A stretch of 64,000 nucleotides of DNA, taken from assembly GCA_001281695.1 (NCBI GenBank), contig LJIE01000001.1:2999521-3063520 (forward strand). The letters run 5' to 3'. The stretch comes from a bacterium 336/3 (GTDB taxonomy: Bacteria > Bacteroidota > Bacteroidia > Cytophagales > Thermonemataceae). The translations under genes were made by a program, and so were the position numbers. Below the pieces are notes generated by a model. That model made no database searches. It was not told where the DNA came from and saw nothing but the letters and a program-made list of their open reading frames with translations. Positions 45,094 to 54,394 of this stretch are shown piece by piece. Numbering within the stretch: the stretch's first letter is position 1; each line of letters opens with the position of its first letter.

Positions 45094-47757
45094 TTAAGCT
45101 TGTGGGTTATTGGTTTGTTCAGAATTGGTGCTATTGCCACCCAATTTAAAACCTATTCCACCTCCTTGATTGGCTGCTTCTAAGTTTTCATTAAACTCTT
45201 TCACATCATCCAAAGCCAAAGTATGAATCATTTCTTCTGTACGTTTTTCTTTTGAAATAGAAGCCATACGTAAATGTTGATTTTTGATAGCTTGAGAAAC
45301 TACCTTTCTAACAGTACGAGCATTTCCGAAGAATTTATCACGTTTTTGGTATAGATAATCGAAGTATGCTTTTAAATGTTGAATAGCATTATCATCTACA
45401 TTCAAATGTTCGTTTTTAAACATCCAAACAGCTATTTCTATCAATTCATCTACAGTATAATCTTCAAATTTAATTGTAATATCGAAACGAGAAGCTAAAC
45501 CGGGGTTTGCTTGTAAAAATTGTTTCATGTTATCAGGATAACCTGCCACAATTACAGCAAACTGACCACGTTTGTCTTCCATTTGTTTCAAAACAGTTTC
45601 AACTGCTTCTTTACCAAAATCGTTTTCGTGTCCTTGTGTAAGAGCATAAGCCTCATCAATAAATAATACTCCTCCCATAGCTTGGTTGATTTTCTCAGTA
45701 GTTTTAAGAGCTGTTTGTCCTACATAACCAGCTACCAAACCTTGTCTATCTGTTTCTACACAATGTCCACGTTCTAAAACGCCAAGAGATTTGTATATTT
45801 TAGAGATAATACGAGCTACTGTGGTTTTACCTGTTCCTGGGTTACCTGTAAATACAGTATGCAAAGAGAATTTATTAAGTACATCTCTACCTGTTTCTTT
45901 GTAGAAGCGTACTAATTTTACAAGTTCTATGACTTCTTCTTTTACAGAACTCATACCAATTAATCCGTTGAGTTCATCAAGAGCCTCATGAAGCATTTCT
46001 TCATCTACACTAATATCAGGTGTTTCTGATTTTTTAGTTTTGAAGATATTCTTCACATCATCCAAAATGATTGTTTTAAGGTTTTCGGTATTGATGTTAT
46101 CAATATTATCCCCTTTCATGATACGTAAACCCAAATTCATTTTGGCTTCTTCCACAAGAGAAGTTACCAAACGAGCATTTCCGAAAGTTTTATCTCTGTT
46201 TCTGTATGCTTCTGTAATTTGTTTTTTGATGTAATCTCTTGCTTCAGGGATAAATACTACATTTTTCTTTTCTGCTTTGGTATCCAAAATTTGTACCAAT
46301 TCCTGAGGAAGATAATCTGGGAAATTATACACTAAATTGAATCTTGATTTCAAACCAGGGTTTGAATCTAAAAAGATTTCCATTTCGGCAGGATAGCCTG
46401 CTACAATCACAGCCAAATCTCCTTTTCCATCAGACATTTCTTTCAAAAGCACTTCTATTACTTCTTTACCAAAGTCTTGACCATCTTGGTCACCTTTTCT
46501 GGCAAGTGAGTAAGCTTCATCAATAAATAAGATACCTCCACGAGCTTTTTCTATCATTTCTTGCACTTTGGGTGCAGTCTGACCAATAAATTTGCCCACT
46601 AATTCGGGTCTTCCTACTTCTAAAACTGTGCCTTTAGAAAGTAAACCCATTTTATGATAGATTTTGCCGAGCATCTTGGCAACAGTGGTTTTACCTGTAC
46701 CTGGGTTACCCATAAATACAGAGTGCAAACTGAGTTGTGTACTTTCTTCAAACCCTTGTTCTTGACGTAATTTCAAGAATTTGAGATAGTGCATATAATC
46801 TTTAATTTTCTCTTTCACGCTATCCAAGCCTATCATTTCTTGGAGTTCTTTCATTACTTCTTCCAAAGACTGTTCTCTGTCTTTGTTGGATGAAGAAAAA
46901 CCTGTGAAAATAGAACTTGATTCTGGTTTATGAATCGTAGGGATACCTTCTACAAAGCCATTGGCTACCTCGAAAGGTGCAACAGCAATGAGTTGATCCA
47001 TGAAATTAATTTCTAAACGATATTTATCAGCAAACCAAGTTCCTTTATTGGCTGCTCCCCAACCCGATGTCACCGTAAAACTTTGTTCGTTGGGTGCTAC
47101 ATAACGAAGTTCAGAAGTTTCACCTTTAAGTTGCCCTGCATCATTATAGAATTTGAAGAATACTTCAGCATACCAAGATTTAGTCTGCTTATTTTTCACA
47201 AGAAATTCTACAAAAACATACTGAGTATCTTGCACATCGAATTGAGTAACATACACTCGTTTATCTACAGGAAGTCCTTCGTAAGGTCCATTATAGAGTT
47301 TGATGCTATCAATTTCAAAATATGGATTATCTTGTCCTTGTACCAAGCCCCCTTCTTCTACATAAAATCTTTTGGTGCTTACTTTTTCGTTATCAATATA
47401 AGCTTCCCACTCGTAGTCACCTCTTGTCCAGAAAGTTCCAGGTTCATCACCTCCCCAACTTTCACGAACAATTACAATATTTTCATCTTTTTTGATAGTA
47501 CGTTTGATAGGCAAATTACAGAGTTCTTTTCTTCCTCCATCTGAATTGAGGCGATAAGCCTTGAGTGTTAGACTTGTTTCCCAATCTTCTTCGTCAAATA
47601 GTTTATTGAAAAAAGATAGCTCTACATAAATATAAGTAGTTTCTTTGTTTTCAAAAACACGACGATATTTCTTCTTATTCCCTTCAAAGCTCTCATTAGA
47701 AGAATATACCAATAAGTCTTTGAATTTATAGTTTTTATCTAATACTTTATCAGCCAT
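45094..47757 (-). CDS. Tandem CbxX/CfqX-type AAA+ ATPase with duplicated N-terminal beta domain
   Basis: An 887-residue protein. Residues 1-135 and about 145-265 form two related beta domains (each with a YVELSFF/FVEFLVK strand, a SWGGDEPGTFW/GWGAANKGTWF turn and a final beta strand). Two AAA+ domains follow: Walker A GNPGTGKT at 350-357 and 638-645, Walker B ILFIDE at 409-414 and VLFIDE at 697-702, both with GYPxxM and NPGLxSRF sensor blocks. The AAA+ units resemble CbbX/SpoVK, which remodel protein complexes. The client is unknown; the gene is monocistronic. The C-terminus is glycine- and asparagine-rich. Confidence 0.82.
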   Translation of the reverse strand: MADKVLDKNYKFKDLLVYSSNESFEGNKKKYRRVFENKETTYIYVELSFFNKLFDEEDWETSLTLKAYRLNSDGGRKELCNLPIKRTIKKDENIVIVRESWGGDEPGTFWTRGDYEWEAYIDNEKVSTKRFYVEEGGLVQGQDNPYFEIDSIKLYNGPYEGLPVDKRVYVTQFDVQDTQYVFVEFLVKNKQTKSWYAEVFFKFYNDAGQLKGETSELRYVAPNEQSFTVTSGWGAANKGTWFADKYRLEINFMDQLIAVAPFEVANGFVEGIPTIHKPESSSIFTGFSSSNKDREQSLEEVMKELQEMIGLDSVKEKIKDYMHYLKFLKLRQEQGFEESTQLSLHSVFMGNPGTGKTTVAKMLGKIYHKMGLLSKGTVLEVGRPELVGKFIGQTAPKVQEMIEKARGGILFIDEAYSLARKGDQDGQDFGKEVIEVLLKEMSDGKGDLAVIVAGYPAEMEIFLDSNPGLKSRFNLVYNFPDYLPQELVQILDTKAEKKNVVFIPEARDYIKKQITEAYRNRDKTFGNARLVTSLVEEAKMNLGLRIMKGDNIDNINTENLKTIILDDVKNIFKTKKSETPDISVDEEMLHEALDELNGLIGMSSVKEEVIELVKLVRFYKETGRDVLNKFSLHTVFTGNPGTGKTTVARIISKIYKSLGVLERGHCVETDRQGLVAGYVGQTALKTTEKINQAMGGVLFIDEAYALTQGHENDFGKEAVETVLKQMEDKRGQFAVIVAGYPDNMKQFLQANPGLASRFDITIKFEDYTVDELIEIAVWMFKNEHLNVDDNAIQHLKAYFDYLYQKRDKFFGNARTVRKVVSQAIKNQHLRMASISKEKRTEEMIHTLALDDVKEFNENLEAANQGGGIGFKLGGNSTNSEQTNNPQA

Positions 47758-47859
47758 AATATGAGCTATTTAATGTGAGATTCCTACTGAAATTTTAGCG
47801 AAAAATACGTTTTGTTATGATATTTAAAAACTTTTTTTCTTTTTTTAAAAAAGTTTGCA

Positions 47860-47892
47860 CAAATATATAAGTTTGTATTACTGTATATCAAG
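47860..47892 (-). promoter_or_regulatory. Candidate promoter of the tandem AAA+ gene
   Basis: On the minus strand TATATTTG (47860-47867) fits TAnnTTTG perfectly; 21 bases upstream is CTTG (47889-47892), one mismatch from TTTG. It lies about 100 bases before the start codon. Confidence 0.4.
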
Positions 47893-47933
47893 AAATTACA
47901 ATTAATTTATTTAATTATTTATATTCATAACGT

Positions 47934-49112
47934 ATGAACTACCTACAAAAATTATACAATATTAGTCAAAAGCAAACAAAAAACATTATTGGTCTGATGT
48001 CTGGTACTTCTTTGGATGGTTTGGATATTGCTTTCTGTCAAATAGAAGGCTATGGTCTGAAAACAAAAATTGAAGTAAAAAAATTTACAAGTATTCCTTA
48101 TGACACAACAATCAAAGATAAAATAAAAACAGTTTTTGCCCAAAAACAAGTGAATTTAGAACATCTTACTTTATTAAATAATTTTCTTGGAAATCTTTTT
48201 GCCAAGTGGGTACTCCAAACCCTTAAAGAGTGGCAAATATCTGCTTCTGAAATAGATTGTATAGCCTCACATGGACAAACTATTTTCCATGCTCCCAAAC
48301 GATTACATCAAAAAGAAGAATATGGAAATGCTACTCTCCAGATTGCTGATGCAGACCAAATAGCCGTAAAAACAGGCGTTATAACGATAAGTGATTTTAG
48401 ACAAAAGCACATTGCTGCTGGTGCTGAAGGAGCTCCTTTGGTGGTATATGGCGATTATTTATTGTTTTCTAATTCAGAGGAAGACCGAGTTCTATTGAAT
48501 GTTGGAGGTATTGCCAATATTACATTTTTATCTAAAACACAAAACCCTAAAGAAGTCTTTGCCACAGATGTTGGGGCTGGAAACACTTTGATAGATTATT
48601 TTACTCAAAAATTTTATAACACGCCTTTTGATGACAAAGGGGATTTGGCTCGTAGTGGAACATTAAACCAAGATTTGTTGGATAAATTATTAGATTTAGA
48701 TTTTTTCAGACAAGATTTTCCAAAAAGTACTGGGCAAGAAACCTTTAGTATTATGTGGATAGAAAGCATTTTAGCTAAAGAATTCCCTAGTATTTCTCCT
48801 CAAGACTTACTTTGTACACTAACTCATTTTACAGTACAAGGCATATTTAAAGCTTTGGATAAACTTCAAATATCAAAGTCATCTGTATATATAAGTGGTG
48901 GTGGAAGTAAAAACAAGTTTTTGGTAGATTTACTTGCTGAAAAACTACAAATTCAAGATTTTGAAGTATTAGGTATTTCTGCTGATGCTAAGGAAGCCGT
49001 TTTATTTGCATTACTTGCCAATGAAACCCTTTCGGGTAGTAGTTTTGAACTTGGGAAAGGGCAATACCTTAATCCTGCTGTTTGTATGGGCAAAATTTCC
49101 TTACCTTTTTAG
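47934..49112 (+). CDS. anmK: Anhydro-N-acetylmuramic acid kinase
   Basis: A 392-residue sugar kinase. The ATP/sugar motif GLMSGTSLDGLDIAF (20-34) is diagnostic; others are SHGQTIFHAP, LNVGGIANITFL, FATDVGAGNTLIDYF and YISGGGSKNKFL. AnmK opens anhydro-MurNAc and phosphorylates it to MurNAc-6-phosphate in peptidoglycan recycling. MurQ, the next enzyme, is not in the window. It complements namZ at 26763. It is divergent from the AAA+ gene and ends 3 bases before the convergent menF. Confidence 0.95.
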   Translation: MNYLQKLYNISQKQTKNIIGLMSGTSLDGLDIAFCQIEGYGLKTKIEVKKFTSIPYDTTIKDKIKTVFAQKQVNLEHLTLLNNFLGNLFAKWVLQTLKEWQISASEIDCIASHGQTIFHAPKRLHQKEEYGNATLQIADADQIAVKTGVITISDFRQKHIAAGAEGAPLVVYGDYLLFSNSEEDRVLLNVGGIANITFLSKTQNPKEVFATDVGAGNTLIDYFTQKFYNTPFDDKGDLARSGTLNQDLLDKLLDLDFFRQDFPKSTGQETFSIMWIESILAKEFPSISPQDLLCTLTHFTVQGIFKALDKLQISKSSVYISGGGSKNKFLVDLLAEKLQIQDFEVLGISADAKEAVLFALLANETLSGSSFELGKGQYLNPAVCMGKISLPF

Positions 49113-49115
49113 ATT

Positions 49116-50327
49116 TTAGTTTTCAAAAGCTTTCAAAAGCGTTTGTGTTTTATGAACTGTTTCATTCCACTCTTTTTCGGGGTTAGAATGAGCCGTAATG
49201 CCCCCTCCTGCATATACATAAGCTTTTTGAGGGTTAATAATCTGCATACAACGCAAGTTTACAAAAATATGTGTTTCTTTTTGGAAATTCACTTGTCCCA
49301 AGAACCCACAATAGAATTCTCTATTATAACCTTCATTTTGCAAAATAAAATCGAGGCTTTCGGGTTTGGGCATGCCACAAACAGCAGATGTTGGATGAAG
49401 CAAACCAAGCATTATTGTAAGCAAATCGGGGTATTGTACTTCGTTCAAATCAACCCAAAAATCTGTACGTAAGTGAATTAAGTTACCAGCTCTTACTGTT
49501 TTAGGTCCATCCTCTTCAAACTCTCTTAAACGAATCTTTTTAAAGGTATTGATGATATATCTGCTCACAAGGGCTTGTTCTTCAATTTCTTTTTGCGTCC
49601 AAACAGCTTGTGAAATCTCTAAATCAGGGTTATAGGCTTGCGTTCCAGCCAAAGCCATTGTTCTAAAAATATTATTTTTATCTAAACTAACGAGAATTTC
49701 GGGACTTGCACCTACCCACAAACCTATTTCAGGAATAAAAACCACCGAAACGAGTGCATTGGGGTACATTTTACAGAGTTTAGTAAACAAATCTGAAATT
49801 TTCCATTCGCCTTCAAGAGTCACCTCTTGTCTACGAGATAAAACAACTTTTTGAAAAGCTCCGCTTTTAATGGCTTCTACTCCTTTCTGAACTAAATTTT
49901 GATGGCTTTGAGAGAGTGTTTCAATTAAATGATATGATGGTAGCTCTGTTTGCTCTTCTGAATGATTTTGCAAATGATTTTCTAAAGTCTCAAAAAACTT
50001 CTTTTCTCTTTCAGATGCTCTAAAACTTGGTTCTTGAAGTTCTGAATTACTTGTAAAATACCAGTCAGCTTTGATAAAATAACCTAATAAATCAGTGCCA
50101 TCTTTGTTTTTATTTTGAAATGGGCTAAAAGCAAAACCTTTATCTGTTTGCTCCAATGAATAGGTTTGAAGTTCAAGTTTATCAGAAAAATCTACCACTA
50201 TACTAATTTCTGATTGATTTGGTAACCGCCAAATAGCTGTTGCAAAATTCAGCTGTTTAGCAGTTTCAAAGGCTGTAAGAATTATTTTTTTAGTTGATAT
50301 AGAAATATCATTCATCATCATGAACAA
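49116..50327 (-). CDS. menF: Isochorismate synthase
   Basis: A 403-residue chorismate-binding enzyme. The C-terminal catalytic domain shows KGVEAIKSGAFQKVVLSRR, GASPEILVSL, RTMALAGTQAYNP, LHPTSAVCGMPK, REFYCGFLG and GGGITAHSNPEKEW. In the context of the thioesterase gene just upstream and ubiE at 58565 the product serves menaquinone; a siderophore role is less likely because no ent-type genes are present. The N-terminus has several closely spaced ATG codons (50327 to 50315), so the exact start is open. Confidence 0.88.
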   Translation of the reverse strand: MFMMMNDISISTKKIILTAFETAKQLNFATAIWRLPNQSEISIVVDFSDKLELQTYSLEQTDKGFAFSPFQNKNKDGTDLLGYFIKADWYFTSNSELQEPSFRASEREKKFFETLENHLQNHSEEQTELPSYHLIETLSQSHQNLVQKGVEAIKSGAFQKVVLSRRQEVTLEGEWKISDLFTKLCKMYPNALVSVVFIPEIGLWVGASPEILVSLDKNNIFRTMALAGTQAYNPDLEISQAVWTQKEIEEQALVSRYIINTFKKIRLREFEEDGPKTVRAGNLIHLRTDFWVDLNEVQYPDLLTIMLGLLHPTSAVCGMPKPESLDFILQNEGYNREFYCGFLGQVNFQKETHIFVNLRCMQIINPQKAYVYAGGGITAHSNPEKEWNETVHKTQTLLKAFEN

Positions 50328-50347
50328 TTATCAATTGAGATATGATT

Positions 50348-50773
50348 TTATTTAGCCTTTTTCTCCAAAACTGCCATTGTTAGGCGACTTATACAAGTAA
50401 TTTTGCCTTCTTCATTACTCAATTTAATTTCCCAAATTTGAGTAGTTTTCCCTAAATGAATAGCAGAAGCTTTACCATATACCCAATTTCCTTTTGTAAC
50501 ACTTCTTACATGATTTGCATTGATTTCGAGTCCAACACAATAATAACGTTCCATATCCACAGCAAAATTGGCTGCCACACTTCCCAAAGTTTCGGCAAGT
50601 ACCACAGAAGCCCCTCCATGCAAAATACCTGCTGGTTGAATTGTACGAGCATCTACGGGCATTTTTCCACATAAATAGTTTTCCCCTACATCTGTAAATT
50701 CTATACCCAAGAATTCTGACATAGTACCTATTTGGCGTTCGTTAATAGCTTTGATAAGTGTTTCTTTATCCAT
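50348..50773 (-). CDS. menI: Hotdog thioesterase, MenI-like (1,4-dihydroxy-2-naphthoyl-CoA hydrolase)
   Basis: A 141-residue PaaI/YdiI-type hotdog thioesterase. The active-site block is AGILHGGASVVLAETLGS with His52 and catalytic Glu61, and the C-terminal strand is ISRLTMAVLEKK. It lies 20 bases upstream of menF on the same strand, so hydrolysis of 1,4-dihydroxy-2-naphthoyl-CoA for menaquinone is the best guess. The symbol rests on context. Confidence 0.83.
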   Translation of the reverse strand: MDKETLIKAINERQIGTMSEFLGIEFTDVGENYLCGKMPVDARTIQPAGILHGGASVVLAETLGSVAANFAVDMERYYCVGLEINANHVRSVTKGNWVYGKASAIHLGKTTQIWEIKLSNEEGKITCISRLTMAVLEKKAK

Positions 50774-50902
50774 TTTTGAAGATTTTATTTTATGTCAAAA
50801 CTAATGACAAAATAGCTTTGTTCAAAATTTTTGATTAAAAGCTCCTCTCAATTACTTAAAAATTCATAGTTTTGTACTGATTTTCATATTTTTAGTTTTA
50901 CT

Positions 50903-51805
50903 ATGCAATTTGAAGCTACAAGCTACAACGCTCACCAAGATTGGTTTGGCAAACAATATTCAGACGATGATAAACGCTGGGAAGCTATCAACTCTTGGAT
51001 GGAGCAAAAAAAGAATCATACCATCAATTATTATATTCAGAATAGGCTTCTTGAACTCATTCGTCCGTTGTTAAACACTTCTAATCAGTGGATTACAGTA
51101 GGTGATGGTTATGGATTTGATGCAAATTATTTGTTTGAAAATAAGCAAAAAGTAGTTGCTACTGATATTTCCCCCACTTTTCTGGAAATGAGTAAGCAAG
51201 CAGGTTTGTTGGAAGATTTTTCTATTGAAAATGCAGAAAAATTAAGTTTTGCAGATAATCATTTTGATTATGCTTTGTGTAAAGAAGCTTATCACCATTT
51301 TCCAAGACCCTACATGGCTGTTTATGAAATGCTCAGAGTGGTCAAAAAAGGCATTATTTTAATTGAACCCCACGACCCTTTATCCAAAATGCCTTTTTTA
51401 CTAGCGTTAAGGAATATTTTAGACAATTGGAATGTAAATACATTGCAGAAATACTGGAAAAATCGTTATTCGTTTGAAGAGGTTGGTAATTATGTATTTA
51501 AGCTTTCAGAAAGAGAATGCGAAAAAATGGCTATGGGGATAAACCTCCCAGCTATTGCCTTCAAAGGAATTAATAATAATTATTACAAAGTTTCTATTGC
51601 AAATGAATCATACCAATCATCTGCTTTCAAAAAACTACAACGAAAAATACGCTGGCATAATTTATTATGTAAATTAACTCTTATGCCCTATCAAGTACTT
51701 TCAGCCATTATTTTCAAACAAACTCCTGATGAACAAACCATTGCATCTTTAAAGAAAGATGGTTATAGGGTGTATATTTTACCTAAAAATCCTTATTTGA
51801 AATAA
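50903..51805 (+). CDS. Class I SAM-dependent methyltransferase
   Basis: A 300-residue protein with a Rossmann methyltransferase domain (about 65-165): motif I TVGDGYGFDANYLF, VVATDISPTFLEMSKQAG, the acidic motif II region ENAEKLSFADNHFDYALCKE and the post-motif RVVKKGIILIEPHDP. The C-terminal third is a helical extension of unknown role. The substrate cannot be named. It is divergent from menI and convergent with the glycosyltransferase gene. Confidence 0.85.
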   Translation: MQFEATSYNAHQDWFGKQYSDDDKRWEAINSWMEQKKNHTINYYIQNRLLELIRPLLNTSNQWITVGDGYGFDANYLFENKQKVVATDISPTFLEMSKQAGLLEDFSIENAEKLSFADNHFDYALCKEAYHHFPRPYMAVYEMLRVVKKGIILIEPHDPLSKMPFLLALRNILDNWNVNTLQKYWKNRYSFEEVGNYVFKLSERECEKMAMGINLPAIAFKGINNNYYKVSIANESYQSSAFKKLQRKIRWHNLLCKLTLMPYQVLSAIIFKQTPDEQTIASLKKDGYRVYILPKNPYLK

Positions 51806-51832
51806 TTTGAAAGCTTTTTTCTATGAGAAGTA

Positions 51833-52741
51833 TCACCAAATTTGGTATTTCAGAAAGTTTATACATTTTCGGTATAAACTAACATTATAAAATTTCTTAA
51901 AATTCTTTACAACTTCATTTGAGGCATCATAAAAGAGATTATCAGGCAAATGGTAGTCTCTTTCTGTGATAGATGTGATATATTTTTTAACTTCCTTAGG
52001 AAAATTTGTTCCAGAACCATCAGTGCCAATATTTGCTACTTTATTAAATCGTGGGTATAAACAATATGCATTATGCTTAAAATGAGCATAGTTCCAACGT
52101 ATCGCCCATGAATGAATAACTCCCAACTGTTGTTTTACAAGCATGGCTGTTACATCATTCCCTCCTCTTTCAAACATTTTCTGTTTTTCTTTATCTTTTA
52201 TAAAATCTTGAAAATCTTTTACTTCCCAATCCGATTTCAGCCATCTATCTTTCCATGTAGCCCAACCCCAAGATGAACAACGAGGAATTAAAAATACATC
52301 ATCTTCTATATAATTAGGTATTTGAATAGGAGGCATATATCCTGCTATAGAAAAGACATCTGATTTTTCTTTATATTTTATAAGACAATCATTCTGATAT
52401 TTAAGAAAATTAGAAGAAACAACCAAATCATCTTCAAGTACTATTACTTTTTCATAAGTATTGATAATCTGAGTTACTCCATCAATTACTGAGGTTGCTA
52501 ATCCTTTATTATTGGATTGTTCTATGATTTCTACTTCTCTAAACCCTTTTACTTGATGAAGTAGATTTCTTACTTCTTTTACCAAACTATTATCTGATTC
52601 ATTTTTAGGTGCATCTGAAAAGAAATATACTTTACTATTGATAGCTAAAGTATTATTCTTTAAATTTTCAATCGTCTTTTGTAAATGTATAGGTCGGTTA
52701 TAAGCAAATAATATAATTGGTGCCAATTCCATTTTAATCAT
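51833..52741 (-). CDS. Glycosyltransferase (GT-A fold, GT2-like)
   Basis: A 302-residue GT-A enzyme without membrane helices. The nucleotide-sugar site is APIILFAYNRPIHLQKTI at the start, SNNKGLATSVIDG, and the metal motif VIVLEDDLVVS. CSSWGWATWKDRW is typical of Bacteroidota sugar transferases acting on glycans. Donor and acceptor are unknown. The ATG at 52741 overlaps the end of the upstream glycoside hydrolase gene (ATGATTAA); ATG 52732 is an alternative start. Confidence 0.83.
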   Translation of the reverse strand: MIKMELAPIILFAYNRPIHLQKTIENLKNNTLAINSKVYFFSDAPKNESDNSLVKEVRNLLHQVKGFREVEIIEQSNNKGLATSVIDGVTQIINTYEKVIVLEDDLVVSSNFLKYQNDCLIKYKEKSDVFSIAGYMPPIQIPNYIEDDVFLIPRCSSWGWATWKDRWLKSDWEVKDFQDFIKDKEKQKMFERGGNDVTAMLVKQQLGVIHSWAIRWNYAHFKHNAYCLYPRFNKVANIGTDGSGTNFPKEVKKYITSITERDYHLPDNLFYDASNEVVKNFKKFYNVSLYRKCINFLKYQIW

Positions 52742-54299
52742 TCTCTAGAGTTCCTTCTTTGATGGGTGAAGCCATCGTAAGTTTACGAACAGTAGCTATT
52801 TTTACAACTGCTGACTGAGTACTTTCATTATGTAATTTGTCCATAGATTTAATTACATATACATAACGTTTATTGGCTTCAACTTCTTTATCTAAGATAA
52901 AATTATCTTTTTGGATAGCTATAATTTTGGATGCGTCATTCAAGTTCATCCCCAATTCGTTATCAAAACGGGATACTACATAATACACAGGTTTTTCTCC
53001 ATCTGTAGCAGCTTTTGGATGCGACCATTTGAGTACTACACTTCCTTCTACCAATGTAGCCCTCAAACTATCAGGAGGTAACGGAGGTATTGGGTCTTTC
53101 CAAGGCATAGCTGGTAAAAGAGCAGGGTATTTATAATATTTGATTTGAAGCGTATCCAATATTCTTAAAGGGTTTTTAATCAATGACTTAGCAGAAAAAA
53201 ACATACTCCCTTGTATATTTTTGTATTTTCTATTGAGCATAATTTGTCTGAAAATTTCTGAAGATTGTTGCCATGTACTTTCTTCATCAGGGCTTCCTAT
53301 TTTAAAAGCACCATGCCCTCCATAAATATGTCTCCCGAAATTATTTTCATTCCACCACTCAATTAAAACCTCATAAGGAGCATATTTTGATTGTGTACTC
53401 CAATAAATTTGTGGTGTCAGATAGTCTATCCAACCTTTTTCGAGCCATTTACGAGTATCTGCATACAAATGGTCGTAAGATGGTTGCCCTACTCTTGTAT
53501 CTGAGCCTCTTAAATCTTGAGTTTTATTTCTCCACCCACCTACAGGACTTATTCCAAACTTCACTTTAGGTTTGATAACACGAAGGCTATCAGAAATAGC
53601 TTGTATAAATAAATCAATGTTATTTCTTCTCCAGTCTTCAATATTTGTAAAATCTTTTCCAAATTTATCAAAGGTATCATCATCATTGATACTTTCACCT
53701 GTTATTTTGTATGGATAGAAATAGTCATCAAAATGCAAACCATCAATGTCATATTTTCTAACTATTTCCAAAGCTACTTTTACTAAGTAAGTTCTCACTT
53801 CAGGAATACCAGGGTTGAAATAAACCCTATCACCATACTTAAAAAACCATTTAGGTTCTTTTTTGGTAATATGGTCAGGGTGAATGCTACTAAAAGTTAC
53901 ACTGCTAATAGCCCTATACGGATTTACCCATGCATGAAACTCAAATCCTTTTTGATGACATTGCTCTATCATCCATGCTGTAGGGTCGTAATAAGGATTG
54001 GGTGGTGTTCCTTGTTTTCCTTGTAACACTTCTGACCAAGGCTCAAAACTGCTTTCATAGAGAGCATCGGCAGAGGGTCTGATTTGAGTTAGAATAGTAT
54101 TAAAGTTATGCTTTTTAAACTTTTCTAAGAGTTCTGTGTATTCTTTTTGTTGTGTTTCGGTATCTAAGTTTCTTCTTGAAGGCCAGTCTATATTACCTAT
54201 GGTAGTTATCCAAACAGCTCTCATCTCTCTACGAGGATAAAGTGTTTGTGCGTACGAAATTTCAATCAAGAAAAGTAAAATGAGATATAGTTTTTTCAC
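52734..54299 (-). CDS. Glycoside hydrolase GHL10-type (YngK-like, DUF187) with Fn3-like tail
   Basis: A 521-residue exported protein with a signal peptide (ending EISYAQ). Residues about 22-340 form the GHL10 barrel: YPRREMRAVWITTIGNIDWP, NFNTILTQIRPSADALY, GFEFHAWVNPYR, YDIDGLHFDDYFYPY and KFGISPVGGWRNK. A fibronectin III-like domain follows (about 405-505, with VEGSVVLKWSHPKAATDG). Similar proteins are thought to act on peptidoglycan or glycan chains. It is overlapped by the glycosyltransferase gene, so the two are probably co-transcribed. Confidence 0.85.
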   Translation of the reverse strand: MKKLYLILLFLIEISYAQTLYPRREMRAVWITTIGNIDWPSRRNLDTETQQKEYTELLEKFKKHNFNTILTQIRPSADALYESSFEPWSEVLQGKQGTPPNPYYDPTAWMIEQCHQKGFEFHAWVNPYRAISSVTFSSIHPDHITKKEPKWFFKYGDRVYFNPGIPEVRTYLVKVALEIVRKYDIDGLHFDDYFYPYKITGESINDDDTFDKFGKDFTNIEDWRRNNIDLFIQAISDSLRVIKPKVKFGISPVGGWRNKTQDLRGSDTRVGQPSYDHLYADTRKWLEKGWIDYLTPQIYWSTQSKYAPYEVLIEWWNENNFGRHIYGGHGAFKIGSPDEESTWQQSSEIFRQIMLNRKYKNIQGSMFFSAKSLIKNPLRILDTLQIKYYKYPALLPAMPWKDPIPPLPPDSLRATLVEGSVVLKWSHPKAATDGEKPVYYVVSRFDNELGMNLNDASKIIAIQKDNFILDKEVEANKRYVYVIKSMDKLHNESTQSAVVKIATVRKLTMASPIKEGTLEND

Positions 54300-54394
54300 T
54301 AAGAAAGAGTTTGTTCAAAATTTTGTAATTTTACTACTTGTAGCAATTTGTAACTTTTTTTGGTTACTGACAATATATTGATTAGAAAAATTTT

